From NCBI GenBank assembly GCA_003427395.1, contig BFEA01000725.1, forward strand, positions 250,818-271,515: a stretch of DNA of 20,698 nt, given 5' to 3'. Below the pieces are notes generated by a model. It was given only the letters and a program-made list of their open reading frames with translations. It did not search any database and had not been told where the DNA came from. Below are positions 1-9,196 of the stretch, piece by piece. The DNA comes from Chara braunii. Lineage: Eukaryota > Streptophyta > Charophyceae > Charales > Characeae. Numbering within the stretch: the stretch's first letter is position 1; each line of letters opens with the position of its first letter. The position numbers and the translations under genes are program-made.

Positions 1-256
1 ATATATTCCTTAGTATATATGAAAATCAAAACATTCATGCACACTTCTTAGCAGCTTGGTACGCGTTTGGTGGGTGGTGAAGCAAGATATGGATCCAAGT
101 GCAACAAGAAGCCCCCCGTCTACCCGGCTGTAAAAAAATAATAATAATATTCTCAACTATTGTTTAGAAAAAGAAAATTATTCAGACGCACTTCTTAGCT
201 GCCACATTTTGGGTTTTGCGTGTGGTGCAGCATGATGTGGAACCAAGCCCGAAGTG

Positions 257-291
257 GGGGGGGGGGGGGGGGGGGGGGGGGCTGCGCCGCC
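257..291. repeat. Poly-G tract of the satellite unit (first of a series)
   Basis: Each complete satellite unit has a guanine run at the end of half B, usually followed by a C-rich stretch: about 257-291, 575-597, 900-910, 1567-1600, 1891-1903, 2218-2235 and a short one at 2530-2540. Several have the form G-run, GGAG, C-run, which can fold on itself. Such runs can form G-quadruplexes and are prone to length errors in sequencing, so the exact lengths should be treated with care. Confidence 0.85.
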
Positions 292-1115
292 CACAACTTG
301 AATTTAAAAAAAAATACATATATTCCGTAGTATATATGAAAATCAAAACATTCATGCACACTTCTTAGCAGCCTAATACGGGTTTGGTAGGTGGTGAAGC
401 AAGATATGGATCCAAGTGCAACAAGAAGCCCCTTGTTTATCCTGCTGTAAAAAAATAATAATAATATTCTCGACTATTGTTTAGAAAAAAAAAAATTATT
501 CACGCGCACTTCTTAGCTGCCACATTTTGGGTTTTGCGTGTGGTGCAGCATGATGTTGAACCAAGCCCGAAGTGGGGGGGGGGGGGGGGGGGGGGGGCGA
601 CGGAGCGCCTCCCACCCACAACTTGAATTAAAAAAAAAAATACATATATTCCGTAGTATATATGAAAATCAAAACATTCATGCACACTTCTTAGCAGTCT
701 GGTACGGGTTTGGTGGGTGCTGAAGCAAGATATGGATCCAAGTGCAACAAGAAGCCCCCCGTCTACCCTGCTGTAAAAAAATAATAATAATATTCTCGAC
801 TATTGTTAAAAAAAATATATATATTAACGCGCACTTCTTAGCTGCCACATTTTGGGTTTTGCGTGTGGTGCAGCATGATGTGGAACCAAGCCCGAAGTTG
901 GGGGGGGGGGCGGAGCCCCCGCCCCCCGCAACTTGAATTAAAAAAAAAATACATATATTCCTTAGTATATATGAAAATCAAAACATTCATACGCACTTCT
1001 TAGCAGACTCGTGCGGGTTTGGTGGGTGGTGAAGCAAGATATGGATCCAAGTGCAATGAGAAGCCCCTCGCGTACCCTGCTGTACAAAAAAATATATATA
1101 TTCTGGACTATTATT

Positions 1116-1480
1116 TATTTGATTCTCTTTTATATTTAGAGAGGAAGATAGGATAGTGATATTAAATTTTTGTATTAAGAAAGTATAAACAGAAAGTCAA
1201 TTATCATTTTTTCTTTTCAAGAAAAAATTACAGTTTCTTACATTTCACTAATCAAAATCATAACATTCTATAGTATTAGTTTTAGATTTTTGTTATATTT
1301 TTAGATTCTAGTGATTCTTTTTATTAATCATTTTCTATTATTTATATGTTTTATATTCTATTTTATTCTTATTTTTTGAATAAATAAAATTTAGATTTCT
1401 ATTTAAATGAATACAAGAAAAAAAAATCATTTTCTCACTAATTTATTAATTTCATTGGTATAGATAATGTTGAATCTTGA
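1116..1480. other. AT-rich insert inside one satellite unit
   Basis: The fourth satellite unit is interrupted after the GACTATT word that normally leads into an A-run, and satellite sequence resumes near 1481 at the equivalent place. The inserted stretch of about 365 bp is very AT-rich and has no similarity to the satellite. I see no open frame, terminal repeats or clear target-site duplication in it. It could be a small non-autonomous transposon or a piece of unrelated intergenic DNA. Confidence 0.7.
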
Positions 1481-2743
1481 AAAAAAATTGTTCATGTGCA
1501 CTTCTTAGCTGCCACATTTTGGGTTTTGCGTGTGGTGCAGCATGATGTGGAACCACGGTTGAAGTGGGGGGAAGACGTGGGGGGAGGGGGGGTGGAGCCC
1601 CCCCTCCCCGCAACTTCCATTTAAAAAAAAATACATATATTCCTTAGTATATATGAAAATCAAAACATTCATGCACACTTCTTACCAGCCTGGTACGGGT
1701 TTGGTGGGTGGTGAAACAAGATATGGATCCAAGTGCAACAAGAAGCCCCCCGTCTACCCTGCTGTAAAAAAATAATAATAATATTCTCGACTATTGCTTA
1801 GGAAAAAAAAAATTATTCACGCGCACTTCTTAGCTACCACATTTTGGGTTTTGCGTGTGGTGCAGCATGATGTGGAACCAAGCCCGAAGTGGGGGGGGGG
1901 GGTGCGGGGCGGGGCGGCGGAGCCCCTCTCCCCCACCACTTGAATTAAAAAAAAAAAATACGTACATTCCGTAGTATATATGAAAATCAAAACATTCATG
2001 CACACTTCTTAGCAGCCTGGTACGGGTTTCGTGGGTGGTGAAGCAAGATACGGATCCAAGTGCAACAAGAAGCCCCCCGTCTTCCCTGCTGTAAAAAAAA
2101 AATATATATATTCTCGACTATTGTTTAGAAAAAAAAAAATATTCACGCGCACTTCTTAGCTGCCACATTTAGGGTTTTGCGTGTGGTGCAGCATGATGTG
2201 GAACCAAGCCCGAAGTTGGGGGGGGGGAGGGGCGGAGCTCCCCCCCCTTCAACTTGAGTTAAAAAAAGAATACATATATTCCTTAGTATATATGAAAATC
2301 AACACATTCATGCGCATTTCTTAGCAGCCTCGTGCGGGTTTGGTGGGTGGTGAAGCAAGATATGGATCCAAGTGCAACAGGAAGCCCCTCGCCTACCATG
2401 CTGTACAAAAAAATATATATATTCTAGACTATTGTTTAGAAGAAAAAAAAATTGTTCATGCGCACTTCTTAGCTGCCACATTTTGGGGTTTGCATGTGGT
2501 GCAGCATGATGTGGAACCAAACCCGAAGTGGGGGGATGGGGTGCGCCAGTTGAATTATAAAAAAAATTACGTATATTCCTTAGTATATATAAAAATCAAA
2601 ACATTCATGCGCACTTCTTAGCGGCCCGGTGCGGGTTTGGTGGATGGTGAGTCAAGATCTTGACGCAATGTTTATGATTGACTAGCCTCTCTGCTCTTTT
2701 ACGTGCGGACATTGCCCGCACCGCCCGCACCGCGGGCGCTAAG

Positions 2744-2780
2744 CTAGTATATATATATATATACGATATATATATATATA

Positions 2781-2820
<40 letters not shown>

Positions 2821-2821
2821 G
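2744..2821. repeat. TA dinucleotide microsatellite
   Basis: Nearly pure alternating T and A, broken only by single bases such as ACG and ATAATA. It follows an 85-bp non-repetitive spacer after the end of the satellite array; that spacer contains a short GC-rich piece (CCGCACCGCCCGCACCGCGG). The run is self-complementary and can extrude cruciforms. Confidence 0.95.
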
Positions 2822-3127
2822 TTATGATCGTGGCCAATTTCGAAGTACACATTCATGAGAAAGTATAATGAAGTCCAATTGCAAAAATAAATGAATGAAC
2901 TTGAGAGGAGATAGAGGGAAAGAAGAAGATGAAAGAAAGGAGAAGAAGATGTACACCTGCAAAGACCAACGAGAAGTCCCTTCTTGTTCACCAACCACTC
3001 TCCTCCTCCTTATCTCCTCCCCTATTATTCAAACAAGAAATAATAATAATAATGTTGAATGGCTGAACCAGAATAAATGTCCGAATCACTCTTCTACTGC
3101 TGGTATCACATGAGGTCCACCATAGTC
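2822..3127. other. Region without a recognised gene; possible LTR end and leader
   Basis: This stretch has a purine-rich part (2900-2950, AGA/GAAGAAGA words), then a pyrimidine-rich part (2990-3030) and a small AAT run (about 3041-3053). I recognise no protein. At its end is TGGTATCA (3101-3108), which fits the start of the initiator-tRNA primer-binding site used by many plant LTR retrotransposons. If real, an LTR would end just before 3101, but no second LTR copy is visible in the window. Confidence 0.3.
3101..3108 (+). promoter_or_regulatory. Possible tRNA-iMet primer-binding site
   Basis: TGGTATCA matches the first eight bases of the usual plant LTR-retrotransposon primer-binding site (complementary to the initiator methionine tRNA 3' end). 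The match stops there: the following bases are CATGAG, not GAGC. An ATG follows at once and a better one lies at 3128. Eight bases can arise by chance and no LTR is proven. Confidence 0.22.
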
Positions 3128-3554
3128 ATGGCCACCCTTCTTCCTCCTTCCTCCAAGGCCGAGGCTATTGCGGACTACCAGGGTCTTGCCCTGCTGTGCA
3201 ATGGACAACACAAAGCAACTATGGCTGCTCTAGCTCAGGCTGCCATGCCTGACTCTGCCTCGAAGCTTCTTGGTGCACCTCTAGCCCATCTGGGGCCTTC
3301 CAGATGCAGCACCCACCAAGGTGATGAAGATGGCATGCACCATAGCCCGGTAAGTATCTCTGGCGCTCCTCCTTCCTAGTCATGGTCTTCTTCTTCCTCC
3401 TATCCTTGCTCCTCCCCAGACACACCGCTCTGATGCTAGCGCTGCTCCAACCAGTGCTCCAACCAGTATGTCGCCAAACTTGCACACCGACTATGAGGAG
3501 GAGCACATCGCTCCGCCTAGAGATATAGCGACCTGCTTGCCTCTTGGCGAGTGA
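3128..3554 (+). CDS. Candidate two-exon gene or gag-like leader protein, unrecognised
   Basis: The frame that includes the ATGs at 3110 and 3128 (the latter in a good context, GTCATGGCC) stays open to 3349, where a strong donor CG|GTAAGTAT begins. A pyrimidine-rich acceptor ending CCTCCCCAG lies at 3411-3419. Removing 3350-3419 (70 bp) joins the codons in phase, and the second exon stays open from 3420 to a TGA ending near 3554. The product would be about 118 residues, alanine- and leucine-rich at the start (PPSSKAEAIADYQGLALL) and acidic near the end (TDYEEEH). I recognise no domain. It could be a small host gene, a retroelement gag start beside the possible primer-binding site, or chance. 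Transcript evidence is lacking. Confidence 0.3.
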
Positions 3555-4090
3555 CTTCCTAGGCCGTGCGGCCTCCAAGCAACCGGTACCTCCTCCCATT
3601 CGGAGGGAAACATCATTGCAGACTCTGGTATTGCCCGTACAGGGCCTAGACTTAGACTGGTTGGACTGGTACCTGCCTAGACCTAGCCTACAACTACTGG
3701 GCCTCTAAAAATGCCAACTTTATCGTCTTCTGCTCAGCCTCGAGTACCTGGCACATCTACCTCTACCTGGTGTGGTACCGGCCTACCTGCTACTTGAGTG
3801 TTTTCCCGCCGCTTCAAGTGTCGCTGGCCTCTTTCCCCGTCACTTGAGTGTTTTCCCCGCTGCAACCCTCAATGCCATGACCACAGGTAAGTACCATCCC
3901 TTTGGGCCTTCCACACGGACAAGTACCCTTTCGGGTCACACACACACACTCAGACAGGCATGCAGACCAGCAAGCACGCACACACTCAAACTTAGAAAAC
4001 TCAGCAACAAGCGGGAAACTCAGCAAGGCATGCATTCCATTGGCAAAACTCAGAAATCAGTTGTGTGTCTCAGTTCGTGTTTGGCAGGTC
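3555..4090. other. Gene-poor stretch with a short tandem repeat and a splice-donor-like site
   Basis: No protein is recognised on either strand. A 16-bp word ACTTGAGTGTTTTCCC occurs twice with a 50-bp period (3792-3807 and 3842-3857), and a CA run lies near 3938-3948. A perfect donor-like CAG|GTAAGT lies at about 3884-3892. The part just left of 4091 is the target DNA into which the minus-strand LINE tail was placed. Confidence 0.45.
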
Positions 4091-4155
4091 TTTTTTTTCT
4101 TTTTTCTTTTTTCTTTTTTCTCTTCTTTTTTGTTTTTTTTAACAGTCCGTGCTGA

Positions 4156-4250
4156 TGCTAGAGATGCTGATAGGAGCAGACACCACTAGCACCCCCGTAG
4201 AGGCTCCATCTATTGGTGGGGAGCAACACCTGCTGGAAACCGGGTCCAGC
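4156..4250 (-). other. LINE A 3' tail hairpins
   Basis: On the minus strand: hairpin 1, GCTGGA/TCCAGC (4232-4237 with 4245-4250, 7-base loop); hairpin 2, GCTCC/GGAGC (4203-4207 with 4220-4224); hairpin 3, TGCTAG/CTAGCA (4156-4161 with 4186-4191). The A-rich tail (T-rich on the plus strand, 4091-4140) follows directly. Confidence 0.7.
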
Positions 4251-4815
4251 ATCCCTAAGAACATTGTAATTGTGGGATGATACCCTGCCCGCATTGATTG
4301 TCGTGGTCCTCACTGGATTTACTGAGCACGGGCGGGGGTGGCAGGGATGGGGACTAATGTCTTGGGCAGGGGGTCACTGGGCTCCATGGCATTTGGGCCA
4401 TCCCTCCCCCTCCTTGTGACTAGTAATGAGACAACATTGAGCCAACACTGAGAGAGCTGAATAATGTTTAGACCCCTTCTTGCAGGATTTCCACCATTGC
4501 GAGCGGGTGAGAGGGGAAGGGGTCCCGGAAGTCCTTGGCTTTCTCCATTTCCAGCACACATCTCCTTCACCATATTATCCATAGTATAGATCTTCTTTCC
4601 AGGCGAAAGAGGTTCGAAACACATTCGTCTTCTGTTAAATTTGGACAGTGCCCAAGTAGAATCGCTCTCCAGTCCCAATGCCATGGTAAAACTGGAAACA
4701 TCTGCCGTCATATTCTATCCCACCATCGCTTTAGTAACACCAAAGATGGGCACTACATGAAGACGTGCTCGATTGTTCTTGCTTTCCTTTGTGGGGGGAA
4801 ATATACCCTCGGAGT

Positions 4816-6796
4816 CCCCAAGGTACAATGGTTGCCCCTGAAGGCCCCACTGAGAGTATTGGGAGTATCTCTATCGGCATCGGGTAAACCTGTATCCAAC
4901 GATGAATGGATTTCGAAGCCAGCGATACAGAAGATGAGCCAATGGAAGAACCAACACACCCCACTTTTTGGTAGAACACTACTAATAAACAATATGATTC
5001 TTGCTTCCATATGGTACAAATCAGCAATATGGGTCATTAGTAAACCACGAACCAAACACCTTCAAAAACAGGTGTCGGCCTTTCTTTGGAGAGGGAATCA
5101 TGAGTTGGATAAAGTTATCCCTAGAGTAGCATGGTCTACCCTCATTCAACCAAAATCTATGGGAGGGCTAGGAATCCTGGACCCTACCCTACAATGTCAA
5201 GCCCTGTCACTCCAGTGGATGGTCGATCTTATTTTAGGTATTGACAAGCCTTGGCAACCCTTGGCTCTTCAACAAATTAGAAAACTGGCGCCGATAACAC
5301 CACCGAAAATACATCCCCTTACTTGGCAACCCTTGACCCTACCTTACACCGGAAACTGACCCTTCTCCACGTTCAAAATTTGAAGGGAAAATAGGAGCAA
5401 CATGTCGAGATCTACTGTTAAATAACCTATGAGTGTCCTTACTGAGGACGTGGAAAAAACTACCTCTTCCGAACAAACCCTCACCTACACGTGTAGAGGA
5501 GATCTTGAGACAACCACTTTTCGGGAATAGATTGATAACATACGTTAACGGTTGTGTATATAATAGTTCTACTCCTCCATGGTTACAGTGGGTGAAGAAA
5601 GGAGTAATTCGGGTCAAAGATATTTGAGATCCAGAGAAAAAAGGGTGGAAAACGGTAGAACAACTTCGGAAAACAATTACTTACGCGCACAAATTGGAAC
5701 AAAATTTGGACAAAATCATTTGCTCTATACCCTTGGCATGGGTCACAAAATTAAGAAGAGGGTTAAGATTTCAAGAAGGAGACTTTGTGACGATCACACA
5801 CGACCCACAAGATTGGCAGGTTGGGCAAATAATGAGTATAATAAATAAAGGTGCATTAGTGTCTTTGTTCAAAATAACAACAAATCACATAATCAGACAT
5901 TCATCTACTAATTTAGTTGAATTCTTTCCTTTCAAAGAAATGTTTAGGATCAGAGTGCTCTTTATGTCAGCGATCACATGATGGAGGGTCTTTTACCCTC
6001 AATGCCCAATTCATGACCTCCCCATAGATCCAGAAGAATGGAAATGGCAAACAGGGAAAAGGGCCAAACCCCGTACTCTACAAACTCTAACGGTGAAGGC
6101 AGCATATCGTTTGATGAGACCAAAAGTGGATGTGTCGTCTATAATAAGAGAACGATGGACAAGACACCTGAACATTGATGCACAAAGTATAAAAAACATC
6201 AAAATTTTTAATAAACTTGAAAAACGACCAGCTAAATTTTCCTTCTTACAATGGCAAATTCTTCACCGTTGCTTACCAACCAATAATTGGCTCATAGATC
6301 ACACCAATCTGGAGCAACGTGGTCTGGCGCTTCCATGGTGTAAAGCATGTCTTATAGTCTTCCCACAAAAGAAGATCAGAGAAACAATTGAACATGTGTT
6401 TATTCAATGTCAGGAACGATTCTAATTTGGAGAAGATGGGATTGTGTGTGGAGAAGGTTGACGGGTATTGACTGTCCATGGGATTGGAAAGCCATTCTCC
6501 TGGGCCTATGGGTACCACTAGAAGCACAACCATCAGAATTCACGACAATTTTTTTTGATATAGGAAGGAAAGCCATTCTATGGGCTCTGTGGTACAAAAG
6601 ATGCGTACATGAAAGAGAAGATGTAAAACTAGAAGGTAAGGAACTTGCTGATTTAATTGTTTAATTTGTACAGACAGAAATACGGGCACATTGGGTAACA
6701 GTAAAATCCAAAATACAAATATTCCATCAGAAAAAAAACATTATCAAGTGTATTCAAAAATTTAATCAAGAATGGTTTCCACCCGGAGGGACGTGA
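4816..6796 (+). pseudogene. LINE B ORF2 C-terminal half (RT thumb and zf-RVT), broken
   Basis: The first open piece (to 5359) carries the region that follows the RT palm in plant-type LINEs: LRVLGVSLSASG, the HTPLFGRTLLINNMILASIWY stretch (about 4960-5020), and VSAFLWRG then MGGLGILDP. After a frameshift and stops, pieces at 5433-5625 and 5630-5975 continue (PLFGNRLITYV, QDWQVGQI). The last large piece (about 6000-6425) has VKAAYRLM followed by a zinc-binding zf-RVT-like region: FSFLQWQILHRCLPTNNWL, WCKAC and ETIEHVFIQC. A further shift leads to WDWKAILLG and a tail ending near 6796 (PPGGT, stop). In an intact LINE this protein copies the element RNA at a nicked target. Here the palm is absent and there are several stops, so it is dead. 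Confidence 0.85.
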
Positions 6797-7190
6797 AGGA
6801 GAAAGCTTGGGAGAAGTAAAATGGCCGGGAGGGGAAGAACAGGGAGAACCCCTGAAGAGGGACTACCATCTGTGCTTCAAGGACTGATTTCCACTTCCAT
6901 CAGGAGCCTCACTCAGATCTTCGGACTGCTTCCCTGACCCCTTCCCGCCCTCAAATTTGGCCTTAGTAGATTTGCATTGGTATGCATTGTAATATGGTTA
7001 AATAGTTCTTTTTGCTTATTATGGAGCATGGACTAGGTGGGAGTGATGCTAGCTTCGGAAGAAGTATTTGGCGGCAGATCCTACTCTTCGAGTATTGTAT
7101 TTAAAGTCATGAATTGGGTGAATATATATGAGGGACGCTGGACCCAGTTTTCAGCAGGTGCAGCTCCCCACCAATAGAATGAAGCTAATT

Positions 7191-7194
<4 letters not shown>
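6797..7194 (+). other. LINE B 3' untranslated region with terminal hairpins
   Basis: No open frame. The last part holds hairpin 1, GCTGGA (7137-7142) with TTCAGC (7150-7155), which pairs through one G-U. It also holds a weakened hairpin 2 around GCTCC (7163-7167) and GAAGC (7181-7185). The same two hairpins occur in the LINE A tail and near the right end of the window. In many LINEs such 3' structures are what the RT recognises; that role is inferred here. A third hairpin present in the other copies is missing, the tail going straight to poly(A). Confidence 0.7.
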
Positions 7195-7224
<30 letters not shown>

Positions 7225-7329
7225 ATATACACCCTCGGCACCATGGCAAAGCATGACCTTGCTGCTCCAACCGGGTATGGTCCCTTCGAGCGAGTAACTC
7301 ATTATGAGTCCCCGACAAACCCGTCGTAA

Positions 7330-7640
7330 GCGAGCATAGCGAAGAGATTCCGTGAGTACTCGGTAGCAATGAGTTTTGCAGAGATGTTGGGAACAACATC
7401 GGAAGTTATCCATCTTTCGTATGCTTTCACAACGCGAGGTGCGTTGCGCAACAGTTCCTTCGTAGACATCCAATAGTGGTCGTCCAACGGGTGGTACATG
7501 AAATGAACCTGATATTGTTTGTTACGTCCCTCCCCGATGTGATTTTTAATTATATCTATCTTGTGACCACCATTGATTGCACGGGGGATCATGTTCTCAC
7601 GATATTTGAAGGTTTTAACATCGCGATATATAAACAACTT
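7330..7640 (-). pseudogene. Ty3 relic: integrase C-terminal end and chromodomain-like region
   Basis: The open piece running down from 7637 contains VHFMYHPLDDHYWM and then ELLRNAPRVVKAYERW (about 7526-7410). This resembles the chromodomain pattern of a hydrophobic strand, the Trp-containing 'WKGY..W.P..L' stretch and a final helix. In chromoviruses this domain follows integrase and steers insertion to marked chromatin. The aromatic cage is only partly visible, so the call rests on position and overall pattern. It is in a different frame from the integrase piece to its right. The open frame ends at about 7302, close to where LINE A begins. Confidence 0.65.
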
Positions 7641-8640
7641 TGACTCGTGAAAGACTGGTACGTGCGCAGATGAGGAGGCACAACAATTAAGTATGAAGGA
7701 CTGAACTTATCGTCATCAATCACGTCCAGAACTTCCCACAGACCATAATGGAGGGAGAAGTTTGTGTAACACCCCCTCTTCTTCCTAAAATTCAGACATC
7801 TTGACATAACTTCCCACTTCAATGATCTTCTTATTCGCATGATGGATCATGATGTGTTGTCGCTTGGTCATTGTTGCAATGACAACCTCGAGCAAGCGAT
7901 CATACTTGGCATTGAAGCCAAGCCTGCCAGATGTCAGACCGACTGTCTGTTCAGGGAATAGGTAGGAGAGCGGAGTACGGATCTGCCAAGTGTAATGCAA
8001 CTTCTTTGGCGTCATGCTTGTACATGAATGAATGTTGTTGTACAACCCCTTGACCGAGTACAACTCTTCATCCCACGTTTCCAAATCCAAGATAATTAAC
8101 GAGTGGAGAAGTTGAAACACAGTTTGGTTAATTTCCTCGGCCAAACCGTTGGCTTCGGGATGTCGACCAGATGTCATACTCAGTTTGAGACCAGAGAGTT
8201 GCGATGTGAAGTCCTTTCACTTGGTAATTATGAAGCGCGGACCCTGATTGCTCACAAGAGTTTTCGGAGTCCTGAACTACAGAATGTACTTCTGGAACTC
8301 ACGGATCACAAGTTCGGTTAGGGCATGAGGTGGCAGTGGAATCAGATTCAAGACTTTGAAAAATCGATCAACAATCACCATCACTTGCGAATATTCATTC
8401 TTACTTTGTCTTTCCCATGTCTGCGAAGTCTATATAGACATACTCTTTGAGACCATTGAGAATGGGAAGAGGTTTGAGTAGCCCCACAAACTTTCGCCTT
8501 GATGGTCTGATTCGTTGATAAACTTGACACTCAACCGCAAACTTTTCAGCAGATCCTTTCATTCTAAGCCAGTGAAACTATTATAACAGGTTTCCGTAGA
8601 TTTTTGCCATGCCGAAGTGTCCCCTCCGGTCGTGAGATAA
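7641..8640 (-). pseudogene. Ty3 relic: integrase
   Basis: From right to left: an N-terminal zinc-binding region near 8634-8510 (SHDRRGHFGMAK, then AVECQVYQR, in which the second Cys of the HHCC set is Tyr); the first catalytic region YIDF near 8430; VIVDRFFKV and LVSNQGPRF near 8375-8235, where the usual catalytic Asp is Asn (codon at 8247-8249); and TSGRHPEANGLAEEINQTV (8175-8119), holding the catalytic Glu region. Then come YNNIHSCTSMTP and the C-terminal stretch VPPHLRTY (about 7680). Several stops (for example near 8580, 8400 and 8270) and frameshifts break it. Integrase inserts the cDNA copy into the host chromosome; this one cannot be active. Confidence 0.88.
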
Positions 8641-8859
8641 ATCCAAGAAGTGTGTGCAGAGAGACTCACAAGGTCATTCTATTCGCAACGTCAGAAAACC
8701 AGACCTTCGTATTCGTGAAAATCAGGCCGACTGCTGGAGTCAACTCGCAGCTGCTCAGGGATTGGACTGAGGTTCAAATCCTTGGCAGTTTGCTTCACGA
8801 GTTCCTCCTTTAGTTTCTTCTGAAGGTCGTAGGATTTCGCCAGGCAAGTCATATACTCA
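8641..8859 (-). pseudogene. Ty3 relic: linker between RNase H and integrase
   Basis: A short open piece (8873-8691) reads through KSYDLQKKLKEELVKQTAKD and SRPDFHEYEGLVF. This is the usual spacer before the integrase zinc finger in Ty3 elements, ending in the 'DGLLY'-like stretch. It lies between recognisable RNase H and integrase pieces on the same strand. No separate function is expected. Confidence 0.6.
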
Positions 8860-9124
8860 CGGTGGCGGGACAATGCATCAACAACTCGATTATAAGAACC
8901 CTTTTTGTGTTTAATTCAAAGTTAAAAATGTCAATTTCATGGAACCATCGAGTCAACATAGGAGACAAAGTAGTTTGTTCCTTGATCCATTTCAAAGTCT
9001 CATGATCTAAGAAAAAATTGAAGTGGCATCCCAAAACATAGTGCTTCCAGTGTTCCAAAGTCATCGTGTAGATGGAAGTAGCTACCTTTTCGTTGGGCAT
9101 ACCTTTACTGTAGAATTCGAGTGA
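8860..9124 (-). pseudogene. Ty3 relic: C-terminal part of RNase H
   Basis: The piece starts right at the edge of the 6.5-kb insert and reads EFYSKGMPNEKVATS, EHWKHYVLGCHF, LDHETLKWI, LTRWFHEIDIFNFEL and a final decayed 'NVVADALSR'-type stretch. The Asp of LDHETL is one of the RNase H catalytic acids. It continues, in the same phase, the N-terminal half found at 15680-15612 once the insert and one copy of the 4-bp duplication are set aside. A short internal stretch after KVATS is missing compared with relatives. Confidence 0.88.
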
Positions 9125-9128
9125 ACGC
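9125..9128. repeat. Target-site duplication, left copy (ACGC)
   Basis: ACGC at 9125-9128 is repeated at 15612-15615, exactly outside the TGTC...GACA ends of the insert. With a single copy the Ty3 RNase H codons run on in phase, which is strong evidence for the boundaries. Confidence 0.8.
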
Positions 9129-9139
9129 TGTCAGTGCGA

Positions 9140-9157
9140 ATACCCTTACAAGGGTAT
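9140..9157. repeat. Subterminal palindrome of the insert
   Basis: ATACCCTT, two bases, AAGGGTAT: a perfect 8-bp stem only 11 bases inside the left end of the insert. Such subterminal hairpins occur in several transposon groups, including Helitron 3' ends, but the flanking 4-bp duplication argues against a Helitron. Confidence 0.8.
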
Positions 9158-9196
9158 CCGCCCTGGTTTTTGCATGCGATAGAAGATAGACTTGGT

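Larger units (their letters stand above)
1..2657. repeat. Tandem satellite array with dimeric (higher-order) units
   Basis: The same block recurs with unit starts near 1, 318, 644, 953, 1635, 1962, 2274 and 2572, giving unit lengths of about 317, 326, 309, 682 (interrupted), 327, 312 and 298 bp, with the last unit cut off near 2657. Each unit splits into two related halves. Half A carries CACTTCTTAGCAGCC, then GGTTTGGTGGGTGGTG and GATATGGATCCAAG. Half B carries CACTTCTTAGCTGCC, then GGTTTTGCGTGTGGTG and GATGTGGAACCAAG. Both halves begin with an AT-rich ATATTC stretch followed by A-runs. So this is a dimeric satellite built from monomers of about 150-160 bp. Short open frames across it run through poly-G and A-runs, differ between units and look like chance. 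A centromeric or heterochromatic role is possible but not shown. Confidence 0.93.
4813..7222 (+). mobile_element. LINE B: 5'-truncated non-LTR retrotransposon inserted in LINE A
   Basis: A 2.4-kb plus-strand copy runs from the RT thumb region through the 3' end of ORF2, a 3' untranslated region of about 330 bp, and a 28-base poly(A) at 7195-7222. The endonuclease and the catalytic RT palm are missing, as is usual for 5'-truncated LINE copies. It is flanked by ATATACCCTCGG (4801-4812) and ATATACACCCTCGG (7225-7238), a target-site duplication of 12-14 bp that differs by a 2-base indel. The flanks belong to LINE A on the other strand, so this insertion is younger than LINE A. Confidence 0.85.
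4091..7300 (-). mobile_element. LINE A: 5'-truncated non-LTR retrotransposon, split by LINE B
   Basis: Read on the minus strand, LINE A runs from about 7300 to 7223, is interrupted by LINE B (4813-7222), and resumes from 4812 to its A-rich tail at 4140-4091. The right piece encodes the first part of a zf-RVT-type zinc-binding domain (HTRLEQQGHALPWCRGC). The left piece continues with RTIEHVF at about 4770, and then with RWWDRI and WDWRAILLG after frame breaks. The same order is seen in LINE B (HTNLEQRGLALPWCKAC, ETIEHVF, WDWKAILLG), so the two are relatives. Stops and frameshifts make it a pseudogene. Its 3' tail has three hairpins (4156-4250) before the A-rich end. The exact 5' limit near 7300, where it meets the Ty3 relic, is uncertain. 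Confidence 0.8.

Noticed and set aside
500-2520. Short open frames through the satellite, with runs of Gly or Pro
   Set aside because: They cross poly-G tracts, begin in different half-units and are not kept in the same form between units.
3219-3599. 126-codon minus-strand frame
   Set aside because: It overlaps the candidate two-exon frame, has no domain, and its own splice or start signals are not convincing.
3113-4090. Assigning this stretch to the 3' LTR of the Ty3 relic
   Set aside because: It would fit by position beyond LINE A, but no matching second LTR or terminal TG...CA pair is visible in the window.
4535-4812. N-terminal extension of the LINE B frame before position 4813
   Set aside because: This part is the antisense of LINE A. 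The LINE B similarity starts just after the target-site duplication.
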